Positions 46,886 through 58,101 of a DNA stretch of 64,000 nt are shown here, one piece after another; within the stretch, counting starts at the first letter, position 1, and every line of letters begins with the position of its first letter. The position numbers were made by a program, and so were the translations under genes. Location: NCBI RefSeq assembly GCF_029873635.1, contig NC_080426.1:50110093-50174092 (forward strand), in the 5' to 3' direction. The notes below the pieces were generated by a model. That model was given only the letters and a program-made list of their open reading frames with translations, made no database searches and had not been told where the DNA came from. This DNA is from Malania oleifera (Eukaryota > Streptophyta > Magnoliopsida > Santalales > Ximeniaceae).

Positions 46886-48427
46886 TGTAGTAACCTGGCC
46901 AATTATATAAATTAAATAATAAAGAAAGGAGGAAGAAAAGGAAATTTTAAGGGGGACTTAGCGTTCGTCAACAAATTGGCTTCTTGGGCTTGTTGACGTG
47001 GACGTGTGTCTTGTCGACGAGAACTTATCGAGAGGCCTATTTCCAGGGTCTAAAACTCGTCAATGAGGGTTAAGTGCTCATCGAAGAACCTCCTTTATGG
47101 ACTCATCGACGAGGTGTCGTGGCTCGTCCACCTCGTCAACGAGGCCACGTGGACAACACTCTATATAAAGCCCCAAAACGGAATTTTAACGAGGAAATTT
47201 CATTTTTATCAGTTTTTCTCTCTCTCTCTCTCTACATGGTTTCTATCACTTCTATCTAGGTTTTCGGCTCCATCTCTCCCCGGTTTGACGATCGGAAGCT
47301 ACCACAGTGATCTTGAGGAGATTCTCTACAACATAGTCGGAGCAAAATGTTGATTTGAGAAGTTTGGAAACCATCCCAAAATCAGGGTAAGTAGATTATT
47401 TGGGTATTTCCAGTAATACAAAGCTTATTTGAGCCTAGATTTTGTATTATATGAGAATATACTGGTGTTTTGTGAAATAAAATCAGGGTGTTATATTCTC
47501 AGGGTTAGGGTATTTTGGGACCCCAGTGGATATCTTTTTAGAAGTCAGTTAAATAATGAATAGTTCCTAATTCAAAATATAGAAGAATGAAGAATATTTT
47601 GGGTATTTAGTTGATTGACAGGATATATATATATATATATAATATTTTCAGGATTATGGAATTATAAATGGTAGAGGCATAATTTAGAACGTTAGTAGGC
47701 GAACTTAATTACTAGGTAAGGGAAATATGCTATGCTAGCAAATTCAAGAATTTTCACCAGTAAATTATAGTATTTTATTATGAGTTACACGTTGTGATTC
47801 AGAACATGTCAGAATATAGATTTATTCAAATTTTATTATATATGTTTTAATCAGTGTGTGGCATGAGTCTGTGTTTATTTAGTACAGAATTTATACAGTT
47901 TTCAAAATATCATGAAATGTACATGTTATATAGAATTATGAATTTTCCAGAATACATTTAGATAGACATTTTATAGAATATTTAGAATTATGATTTATAG
48001 CATATTTCATCTTATTGAGCAATGTCTCATCCCAGTGATTTAACATTTTTCAGGTGATCTAGTTAGGCGAGCAGATCAGGCTCACAGATAGAGGGGACTA
48101 CAGTACTGCCCTGTCTGTAGGGTGAGTATTTTTGGGAAGTCACTTTTTGAGTAGTCCCTAGGTCCAGGTGAGGGAAATTTGGGAATGTCTATGTATGCAT
48201 ATTCTGGAAAATTCTGACGCTCTGGTATTGTACATATTGACATGGTTATATGTTCTTTGTTTCCACTGCATAGGTAGTTTATTAAGTTATAGGTCCCTCA
48301 GTCCCCACCTAGACCGTGATGATGATGATATGGCTTATATTAGAAAGTATCAATGCAAAAATTCGTTATAGTTTATATTTATGTATGTATATATATAAAA
48401 AATGGCATGAAAATTCAAGTCGTTACA
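46886..48427 (+). repeat. 5' LTR of a further gypsy element
   Basis: 1542 bp from TGTAGTAACCTGG to AGTCGTTACA, directly followed by a primer binding site. CTCGTCGACGAGG palindromes lie at 46970-47145, the TATA box (TATATAAAG) at 47162-47170, the CT leader at 47218-47234, and the hairpin plus TTTTTCAGGTGATC at about 48013-48056. AGTTT (46881-46885) precedes it. Confidence 0.87.
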
Positions 48428-48430
48428 ATT

Positions 48431-48443
48431 TGGTATCAGAGCC
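48431..48443 (+). promoter_or_regulatory. Primer binding site
   Basis: TGGTATCAGAGCC, an intact initiator-tRNA-Met-type site, lies 3 bp after the LTR. Confidence 0.9.
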
Positions 48444-48749
48444 AAGTTTTCTAGGTTCTATGGACTTTAGAGTGCAGCGGAAACAATACCAGGGTATAGG
48501 AAAGGATTTGAGGTTTGTTCTGTGGTTTGGGTATAGGATTTTCGTGGTGGTTTTTGTGTCTTTCCTAGACTGACGATTTCAGGAAAGTCATGGAAAACTA
48601 TTGTCGGGTCGTGTGTCTAGGTTGTATAATTGAATTTTGAAGTAAGATCGGGGAGGGTAGTTAATTGTGAATATGAGATTTCAGTTGAATGAAATAAATT
48701 AGATCAGTACGGGAGATAGGGTCCTTAAATTATATTCTTTGTTTTTAGA

Positions 48750-49545
48750 ATGGACTTAGGGAGCAGTGGTACAAATGTTGGGGGTGATGGAGCAGGACCT
48801 TCCAATATGGGAGGTAGAGATTCAGATGCAGTATTGCATAGCGTCACCAGCAAGTGATGGCTGATATGGCCAGGAGTTCGAGGGAGCGTAGCTACACGAT
48901 CAAGCAGTTTATGTGGATGAAGCCCCTATCTTTTTTTGGAGGAGCTGACCCGATTGTGGCTAAAAATTGGGTCTAGGACATTAAGGAAATGTTGGCAGTG
49001 CTTCAATGTACAGACAAACAGAAGGTATTATTTGCGATGTTCAAACTGATTAGGGAGGCTAAACACTGGTGGAAATCATTGAGGTTGATTGAGGAGCAGA
49101 GGCCGAATCCTATGCTAGTGACGTGGAGTCGATTCAAGGAACTGTTCTTTGAGCGATATTTCCCTACTATTGTTCGAAGTGCAAGGTAGCAGAATTCATA
49201 CACTTAGCTTAGGGGCAGATGACAGTATCACAGTACGCAGCTCGATTTATTGAGTTGTCTCGGTTTGCCCCATGTTTGGAACTGGACGAGGAGAAGAAGG
49301 TAGGAAAGTTTGAAGAAGGTCTGAGGTAGAATCTATTTGAGCAGGTTATTGGTTTTCGGGCTCAGACATTTGCGGAGGTTGTGGATAGAGCTGCAGTTAT
49401 TGAGAGTGGCATGCAAAGAGACACCGCATCTTAGAGTCAGAGAAAGAGGCCTATGCCTCAGGGTTTTCAGCCGGGGTTCTAGTCGGGGCCCATGGAGAGG
49501 AGATCGTTGTGGTGGAGGTCAGAAACAGATGATAGGAAGGGAGAT
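48750..49545 (+). pseudogene. Gypsy gag remnant, cut by next LTR
   Basis: The ATG at 48750 opens MDLGSSGTNVGGDGAG. After a break, ADPIVAKNWV (with a stop), VLFAMFKLIREAKHWWKSLRLIEEQRP, WSRFKELFFERYFP and, in another frame, [11 protein letters not shown]-like segments identify the retrotransposon gag capsid domain. The frame is broken near 48855, 48975 and 49190. It ends at 49545 where the next LTR starts, before any zinc knuckle. Confidence 0.84.
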
Positions 49546-50927
49546 TATAGAGACCCGAACTGGTAAAATAAGAAAAAAATATTTAAAAAGGGGATTTTGC
49601 AGGCTTCGTTGACGAATCCAATGCTCTCATCAATGAATGCCCTTCAGTGCTTCATCGCCGAAATTCAAAGTCTCATCGATGAAGAGATCCCGACCGATAG
49701 GAAAAATATCAGGCTTGGGTTTGTCAACGAAGGAGGAGGTTCGGTGACGAATAGCCTCCAATGGCTCGTCGACGAGGGACCAATTCGTCGACAAGTTGGA
49801 CCAGGTCAAAAGGCCTATAAATATCATTTTTCATTACTTAAGGGATAAGCAATCCCAAAAGCTCTCTCTCTCTCTAGAATCGGAAATTTCACTCTCTCTC
49901 TCTCTCTACAGTTCTTCATCATTCGTTGGCCATTTTGACGATTGAAAGTTACTGCGAGGATCAGGGAGCTAGGATCTACAGTTCTAGTGGATTAGATTTT
50001 TGATTTGGTGAAAAAGGTCAGGATTTGGTTTTCAAGCATTTCAGTTTCTGTTTTGAAATTAGGTAAGGGGATTATATTTAATAGAGTGTTTTAATGATTT
50101 TGAATTGATAGAAATGTTTGTGGGGTGAGTATATTATGTTTTCATTTGAGACTTCTAAAAATCAACCCTTCAAAAGGCCCGTTTTTTAGCCTAGGATATA
50201 CTATATGATATTTTGAGTAGAAATGAACGGTGGAAAGATCGGTTTGTTTCTACAAACCATATATACAGTGTTTTCATGGTTGCCTATGGGCTGTGTTTTA
50301 ATTTGGAAAATTGTGTGGCAAGTGAATATTATTTTGAGAATTATGGAAATACCAGAATGGGCATGTTTATGTAATACTGAACTGTTTGCAAAACATAATG
50401 GAACTGTTTTGAGAAATGCAGGGATTTTATGAGAGGGTCGAGGCCCGAATTTGTAACAAAAAGGGGCCGAGGCCCGAGTGTGTATCAAACGGCCGAGGTC
50501 GAGATTTATAAAATAACAAAATTTTATTCAACGGCTAAGAGCCGAGTTGTAACAATGGGGCCAAGGCTCGAGTTTGTACTTTATGAGAGGCCCGAGGCCC
50601 AAGATTGTATTAAACGGTCGAGGCCGAAGTTTATTATATGAAATAAGTTTTAAAGTACAGTTTTATTTACTTAAATTGCACGATATGCTTTAGGAAACCT
50701 ATGAACCTAATGTTGCGAGTGTGGTACCATTGCTAGAGAGAGTTTCACTAGTTGACCGCGTGCGCCCACATCTACGTGCGTGTGGTGTTGGGTGGTCCTA
50801 GTCGATTGATCGAGATGCAATCAGACTCGTAAGTGAGCTTGCAGAAGCTTGCTGATGTATATAGCAGGGAGTTGACTTGGCTTGGGTTAATCCCCCGGGT
50901 TTTTGTCCAGCCTTCGGGCCGCACAAC
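49546..50927 (+). repeat. LTR, same family as 39114-41180, cut by CACTA element
   Basis: It starts TATAGAGACCCG (a G-to-A change in the canonical TG) and matches the LTR at 39114 over its first about 250 bases. It keeps the promoter the other lost: palindromic array 49607-49800, TATA box (TATAAATAT, 49816-49824), CT leaders (49862-49905). It breaks off at 50927. GAGAT (49541-49545) precedes it. Confidence 0.82.
50433..50635 (+). repeat. Minisatellite within LTR (GGCCGAGGCCCGAG core)
   Basis: About six imperfect copies of a GGCCGAGGCCCGAGTTTGTA-like unit, spacing about 30-40 bp. Confidence 0.8.
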
Positions 50928-51480
50928 CACTACAAAAAATAAGCTTATTAGTGACGTTTTGTGAGTATTAGTGATGATTTTGAATTAGTCTCTATATCTG
51001 CCATTACTAATACTTATTAATGACAAATTTTCAAACCGTCACTAATAATAGAGTATTAGTGATGGATTAAAACTGTCACTAGAAACCTAAGACCATCACT
51101 ATAAATTCTACACCGGCTCGATCAAAAGTCGTCACTAAAGCCATAATATTAGTGATGATTTTAAATTTGTCACTAATACTCTATTATTAGTGACGGTTTG
51201 AAAATCGTCGCTATTTCTCACAGACAATTATTAGTGACGGTTTTCAAACCATCACTAATAATATAGCATTAGTGACGAATGTTAGAACTGTTAATAAAAC
51301 TTTTTTAAAAAGGCAATTATTAGTGACGGTTTTGAAACTGTCACTAATAATTAGGTTTTAGTGGCGAATATTAAAAGCGTCACTACCCTACTATTAGTGA
51401 CGGTTTGAAACCTTCACTAATACTTAAATTTGACAATTAGTAGTGACGATTTTAAAATCGTCACTAATAATTTTAAATTA
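50928..51480 (-). repeat. CACTA 3' terminal and subterminal repeats
   Basis: The terminal repeat is followed by many copies of a TTAGTGACGGTTT motif and its complement, often paired as imperfect hairpins. In the En/Spm group such subterminal motifs are binding sites for the TNPA-type protein. Confidence 0.85.
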
Positions 51481-51569
51481 AAATTTTTTCCCAATTATTA
51501 ATTCCTGTAAAAATCTATAATTACATTTTCGCATACATAACATTAAATCATAATTGCTAAAAAATTCAT

Positions 51570-51722
51570 AAATTATTCAAAATTCAAATTTTAATTCAAA
51601 TTCAAATTCAAATTTAAATACAAATACAAATATATTATACAAATTCAAATTCAAATACAAATATATTATACAAATTCAAATTTAAATACAAACACATTAT
51701 ATAAATTCAAATTCAAATACAG
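51570..51722. repeat. (AAATTC)-type simple repeat
   Basis: Runs of CAAATTCAAATT interspersed with ATATTATACAAATT units. Confidence 0.85.
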
Positions 51723-52257
51723 AAATTTCATCTGTTCAAATAACAAAAAAAGTCAAATGCTGCATCCGACTGTAGTCCATGGCATTGTGCTAACGTTGTG
51801 ACGGTCTCAAACCCTACAAATTAATAAAATTAAAAAAATTAGTATATGCTTTTTGAAAAACTTTGGCACCATTTCTTCTATAAATATGACATTTTCCATA
51901 GAGATATGCTCCAAACCTAGGTGTTTACAATAAACAGTTCACAAAAATCCAACCAGTAATGAATTTTACGAGTGCACAAGAGCTTCATATAATAAGCATT
52001 AAATAATGCAACGTGTTCATGCATCCCATAAACAATATATATCAAAATATAGTTCTATGAAAAAATAAAATGTGATGTTTATGGCTTACATGGCTTCCAT
52101 AGGATTCCAAAACAACTATAATAATCAAATAATGTAAATGGGTCCATGATTGATAGAATTTTCACTTAACATATGCAAAAGTAAATTTAGAGAAGAAGTT
52201 CAAAGTTCATTTGAAGTTCACTCATTCTTTCAAAAAAGTTTTAACATTCAGCACACT

Positions 52258-55200
52258 ATAACCACATGAGCATATGGTATATGACTATGATTATTTTGGG
52301 GAAAAGTCAACAAATTTTTGGCAGCATGCCATCTATAAATAGAACATTTCCCAAACTTGCAAGTCACAAAAACATGCAATTCACAATATTTTTGCATCAT
52401 ACAAATGCCATTTAGATTAAGATATGCAACAACCTAAAAGTTTCTACCAGCAGGCAATACACATCACTGCATTAGCCATGTAGATGGCATTCCAATCAAG
52501 CATGCAGTCATAATGTCCACTACCAGTATGCAGTTCACAAGATATATCAATCCAAGCATGCACTCCAGAAGTTAAATCATCTATTAAACTGAAGTTAGAT
52601 AAGCACAAGGAAATTGTGTGTGTTGTGCGCAAGAAAAAATTTTGAGTGCGCAAATAATAGAAATTGTGTGTGTTGTATATACAAGAAAGAATTGTAAGTG
52701 TGTGTTGTGTGTTGGCAGCATGGAATTGTTTTGTAAGTGAGAATGCTTAGTGTTATCTTGTAGTACTTGCGAGGTACATTAGTGTGTGACCATATTTATT
52801 GTCTTGTGTGAGTGTCTCGATGTATGTCCAAGTGTAAGGTCTTGGGCATGTATTTTCATCTTGTAAGGATGATGGATTTTCTTGCTATGTAAAAGCTTAT
52901 GTATGCATATATTGAATTGTTATTATGTGAAATAGATGACACCATATGTTGTTGTAGTTGTGAATTATGGAATTTAAGCAAGTACGAATTGTGCCCCCCC
53001 TTGGGTGAAGGCCCTAAATCTCTAGAGGGTATTTCCACGTTAAGTTGTGGTTGGAAAAGCTAGAATGTGGCACTTGTTGGTATTTTTGCATTAACCATCT
53101 AAGCATATGGTATATGATTATGATTATTTCAGGAAAAGGTGAAAAAAAATTCAGCAGCATGCCATCTATAAATAGAATATTTCCCAAACCTGCAAGTCAC
53201 AAAAGCATGCAATTCACAACATTTTTGCATCATACAGATGTCATTTAGATTAAGACATGCAACAACTTAAAAGTATCTACCAGCAAGCAACACACATCAC
53301 TGCATCAGCCATGCAGGTGGCGTTCCAATCAAGCATGCAGTCCTAATGTCCACTACCAGCATGCAGTTCACGATATATATCAATCCAAGAATGCATCCAA
53401 AAGTTAAATCATCTATTAAACTGAAGTTAGATAAGCACAAGGAAATTGTGTGTGTTATGTGCAGGAAAAAAATTAGAGTGCGCAAACAATATAAATCGTG
53501 TGTGTTGTATGTACAAGAAAGAATTGTAAGTGTGTGTTGTGTGTTGGCAACATGGAACTGTTTTGTAAGTGAGAATGTTTAGTATTATCTTGTAATACTT
53601 GTGAGGTACATTAGTGTGTGACCATATTTATTGTCTTGTGTGAGTGTCTCGATGTATGTCCTAGTGTAAGGTCTTGGGCACGTATTTTCATCTTGTAAGG
53701 ATGATGGATTTTCTTGCTATGTCAAAGTTTATGTATGCATATATTGAATTGTTATTATGTGAAATAAATGACACCATATGTTGTAGTAGTTGTGAATTGT
53801 GGAATTTAAGCAAGTATGAATTGTGTCCCCCCTTGGGTGAAGGCCCTAAATGTAGTGACCCGAAGAATAATAAGTATTTAAATAATAAAAAGGGAGAGAA
53901 ATGAAAGCAGTAATAGAAGGAGGCAGTCGACTTCATCGATGACATTGCATTTTGAATATAATAGCCTAGGGGATTTTCTCATGGCCTCGTCAACGAACAC
54001 AGGGGATTCGTCGATGAGGGTACAAGAGGGTCTTGTCAACGAGGGCAAGTGACGAAAAAATGCCGAGAGAGGATTTTTGGAAGTCTGAAATTCGTTGACG
54101 AGGGTTCAGGTTCATCGAAGAACTTTCTACAGGACTCGTCGACGAGGTGACGTGGCTCGTCGACGAATCCCGCAGTATAAATAGCCCTAAACTGATTTTA
54201 ATAGCAGAAATTCGGCCGCAGTCTCTCTCTCTCTCCTTTCCCTTACGGTTCTTTCCTCTTCTTTCTTTGATTTCGGCTCCGTCAGTTGCCGGATCGACAA
54301 TCTGAGGCCACCACGATGTTATTGGAGGAGTTTTTTACAAGTCTGTTGGAGCGGATCGTCAATGAGACGAAGTTGGAATTCATCCCAAATCCAGGGTAAG
54401 GTCTTTTATTCGGAATTTGACTTTCCATCAGTTGTAGGAAATGTTGTAGACATAGAAATAGTGATGTTTTGTTCTGGGTATATGGTTTTCAGGGTATTGA
54501 GTGGAGAACCCTGCGGGTGTAGGATTCGTCTTAGTAGGGGGATTTTAGCATAAATCGGGTAAGGGAAATATGCTATGCTAGGTAGTTCTAAAATGATTTA
54601 TGAAATTTATATTTTTACCAGGTTATTATTTCTAGCAGGACTTTATACAGTTTATTAATTATGAATATTATGTATTAAATTACTATGTGGCTTGAGAATA
54701 TAAATATAGTACAGAAGTATGTTTTACAGTATTTTCAGGTTATGTTTTACAGAATATACAGCCAGTGGATATGTTTCACAATAATTATAGAATACCATGA
54801 TTATACAGTTTTCAGTACCATGACTTATAGGTTACAGTTCAGTTCGAAAATACAGTTGGCACAGTTACAGTTTATTTCAGTGTCATGGTTAATATAGTTA
54901 TTTCAGAATCATGGTAAATCAGATAGTTGTATATAGAAATATATTATATAGTATCAGACCCTGTTGGACCTTACCAAAGAGCACGGTACCGTAGCTACAA
55001 ATATTAAATTCAGAATGCAACCACTTATTCAGATAATACGTGGTAGTAGGTCGATCGTGCCCAGACGTGGACAGGCTCCCCATTAGATATGGGTTGAGGA
55101 GTAGCCAATCTGACTGAGGGAGTATAGTGGTTTACCGTGGTAAGCCATCCAGGGTAGATCTCGCCTACGGGCCTCACAACCCTGTCATGAGGGGTTAAAT

Positions 55201-56215
55201 CATGACACACAGTTATCCACAGGGAAGTTTTCAGTTATTATTATGTATATATAGATTTACAGAGATAGAAAATATACTTATATATATTAGAAGTATTTTG
55301 AGTAGAAACCTAAAATACAGATATGTTAAGCAACATGGAAATGATGGTGGTTTCTATTACTTGTACTATATTTACAGATCCAGTTATACATGATTATATA
55401 GAAACAAATTTTCATAATATTGTAACTCATTTGCCACACACTAGCAATAACATATTTTGTCTTACTGAGCGTCGTCTCATCCCAATAAATTCATATTTTT
55501 CAGGTGATCCAGCTGGGCGAGCGGATCAAGCTCGCAAGTAGAGGGGCTTCTGTATTGCCTTGTCAATAGAGTGAGTATTTTTGTATAGCCCTAGCCGAGT
55601 TGAGGGTATTTTGGGGAACAGCCGTACATGTATATTTTGGGAACATTTTAGTACTCTGGTATTGTATATTTTGGATATGGTTATATGAATTCAGTTTCTT
55701 GCTACTTAGGCTCTCAGTTTGGTATCAGAGCATTATAAATGTCATAGTATATATATATATATATATATAAACCCCAATTAAATAGCAGGTTATTACACTA
55801 AATCTCTAGAGGGTATTTCCACGTTAAGTTGTGTTGGAAAAGTTGGAATGTGGCAATTGTTGGTATTTTTGCATTAACCATCTGAGCAAATGGTATATGG
55901 CTATGATTATTTTGAGAAAAAGTGAACAAAATTTTGACAGCATGTCGTCTATAAATAGAACATTTTCCAAACCTGCAAGTCACAAAAGCATGCAATTCAC
56001 AATATTTTTGCATCATGCAGATGTCATTTAGATTAAGACATGCAATAACCTAAAAGTATCTACTAGCAGGCAATACACATCACTGCATTAGCCATGCAGG
56101 CGGCGTTCCAACCAAGCATGCAGTCCTAATGTCCACTACTAGCATGCAATTCACAAGATATAACAACACAAGCATGCAGTCCAGAAATTAAATCATTTAT
56201 TAAACTTAAGTAATG
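52258..56215. repeat. 832-bp tandem repeat, two full copies and a partial third, inside CACTA element
   Basis: The phase mark AGCATATGG is at 52269 and 53102, and the matching AGCAAATGG at 55885. Spacing is 833 bp, then 831 bp once the 1952-bp solo-LTR insertion is subtracted. The third copy fades at about 56215. No long frame is conserved among the copies. Confidence 0.9.
53851..55797 (+). mobile_element. Solo LTR inserted in CACTA repeat
   Basis: 1947 bp from TGTAGTGACCCG to GGTTATTACA with perfect CTAAA target duplications (53846-53850 and 55798-55802). CTCGTCGACGAGG palindromes occur at 53931-54170, TATAAATA at 54176-54183, a CT leader near 54223, and a hairpin with TTTTTCAGGTGATC at about 55461-55508. 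Same family as the solo LTR at 16301-18312. Confidence 0.95.
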
Positions 56216-56353
56216 AGCAAAAATGGATAGTGGATGTTTGTGCAGTGTAGTGTAGTGCAATGTAGTCAAAATAAAACAATCATATGCCCCAAAGACAAAC
56301 TACCTTTTACATACCTTCTAATGAGAGGAGCCACCTGCATCATCTGGACGAGA

Positions 56354-57980
56354 TTAGCGCATCATTTGTTCGATCTGCACTTTCCAGTTCTTCATGACTT
56401 CCATCTTCACTTCCCATTTCGACATCTTTTCTTTCAATTGTTGGTTCTCCGCTTCCATCATCTGCATTCGGATAACCATCTCCTCCGTTTGAGCCTGGGC
56501 GGCTCGACGCTCTCGGTCAATCTCAGCACGAGATGCCGCACTAAAAGAAAATGATGATGTTAGGGCGATGTATCCACTCCAAAGACCATTCAACTAGCTA
56601 CCTGTCCCCAAGCACCTGAATGCAGATCTCATCATCCGCCATCGGCTGACTGCCCTCTGAAACGGGTGCATCCCTCAGCTTAAGCATCTTTGCCTATTTT
56701 CAGTCATGAAAATGAAGAAATAAGAATACAACTAATGTTTTGAATAAAATAATGAATTAAATAATCTTCTTGACTTACATGTTTCCTTTGCCCACCCTAA
56801 CACCAATCCCCCGATGGCCTTTGATGTGTTCTCTGATAAAGATCCGGCCTCGGCTCCAGTTCTCCAGTGACGGGATCACGCTACATTATCATATAAAAGT
56901 TCATTAATATTAATTCAGCGGTATCAATATAAATAAAACTTCTTAGGTAATGGTTAAATAGTTTTACAGCAATTACCTTTCGATGATTGACGAAAAACTT
57001 CGAGCCTCCGCAATGCCTCATATCCAGTGTGCTGCGATTCGCAGCATTTTTTTCATAGATAGCCTACAAAATAGATGTAATGACTTTTTATTAGTCACAT
57101 AAATATGAAAAAGTAGTTATTGTAATTAATAGAAACACATCACCTGATAGTTAGGGTCAAAAAAATGGTGACACACCACCCACCAATCCTCTAGGGAGAT
57201 CTTATCGTATGGGTGTGCTTTTGCCTCATCCCTCATCTCCCTAAAATGGTTGCATATTTTGCTGTGATAGGTCTTAAACCGAGAGCATAACTGCGTGTTA
57301 ACCACCTTTTGACGTGGTCTGAGGTGAAAATGTCCATATCAAACTCTTTCTGCATATGAAATATATATTGAATGTTAGACAATCTTTTGGGTAATATATT
57401 AAAAGTAAAAGAAATGTTTTAGGGTTACTTACCAAGATGCGCTCATATAGAACCAAGCGCTGAGCCTCCGTCACCTTTAGCCAGGTAAAGTAAGTGACTG
57501 GAGCATATTGTCGACATATAATGCCAAGCTCCCATGACCAGGCTGTGCACCAATTGTCAAGCGGGGTCGTAAAGCCTAGAGGAATGTTGATACGAATCTG
57601 CTGCCCAGTCCTCTCCAGGTGCTTCTTTAGCGCAATGTTCTTCGCTACGGCCTGAACTCGTTGTCTGCGTCATAGAAGTCAATGCTGAAAGAAGAGTTAA
57701 AGAAAAATACGATAATCATACACGTGAAATAACAGTAAATATATTATTCTAAATCAAATACTTCTAACCTTACTAACACTGCTCATTATGGTGGGCAACT
57801 CACCTTGGGCTTGATCCCCAACTGATCCATGTCGGGCTAGGGTCCCGAGGGCTCAAACGGTGATGGTGCCGCATCAGCACTGATGTGTTCTATCGCTCTC
57901 AAGGATGACCCATCATCCTCGCGAGCTGATGTCATGGATACCCTAGACTAAAGTAAGCGACAACGACCTCCTGGTGCCAT
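56354..57980 (-). pseudogene. CACTA second gene, Transposase_24 (En/Spm) type
   Basis: The minus-strand ATG at 57980 opens MAPGGRCRLL, then a stop. Exon-like blocks follow: ALKKHLERTGQQIRINIPLG and WSWELGIICRQYAPV (57669-57434), FDMDIFTSDHVKRWL (about 57350), NRSTLDMRHCGGSKFF (about 57040-56985), DPVTGELEPRP (about 56880). A coiled-coil-rich C-terminus (ERRAAQAQTEEMVIRMQMME, about 56535-56354) follows a clear splice acceptor (TTTCTTTTAG). This matches the plant transposase Ptta/En/Spm family, which accompanies TNP2 and is thought to bind subterminal repeats. Intron boundaries persist, but the early stop and breaks suggest it is dead. Confidence 0.8.
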
Positions 57981-58101
57981 GTCTGCAAAATAATTTAGAA
58001 GTAAATATAAGAATCTTGGATATTAGATGGATGCATAGTAAATATATTTTCACCTATTTTCACATGTCAAATACATGGTGACAACATAACACGCTTATCC
58101 C

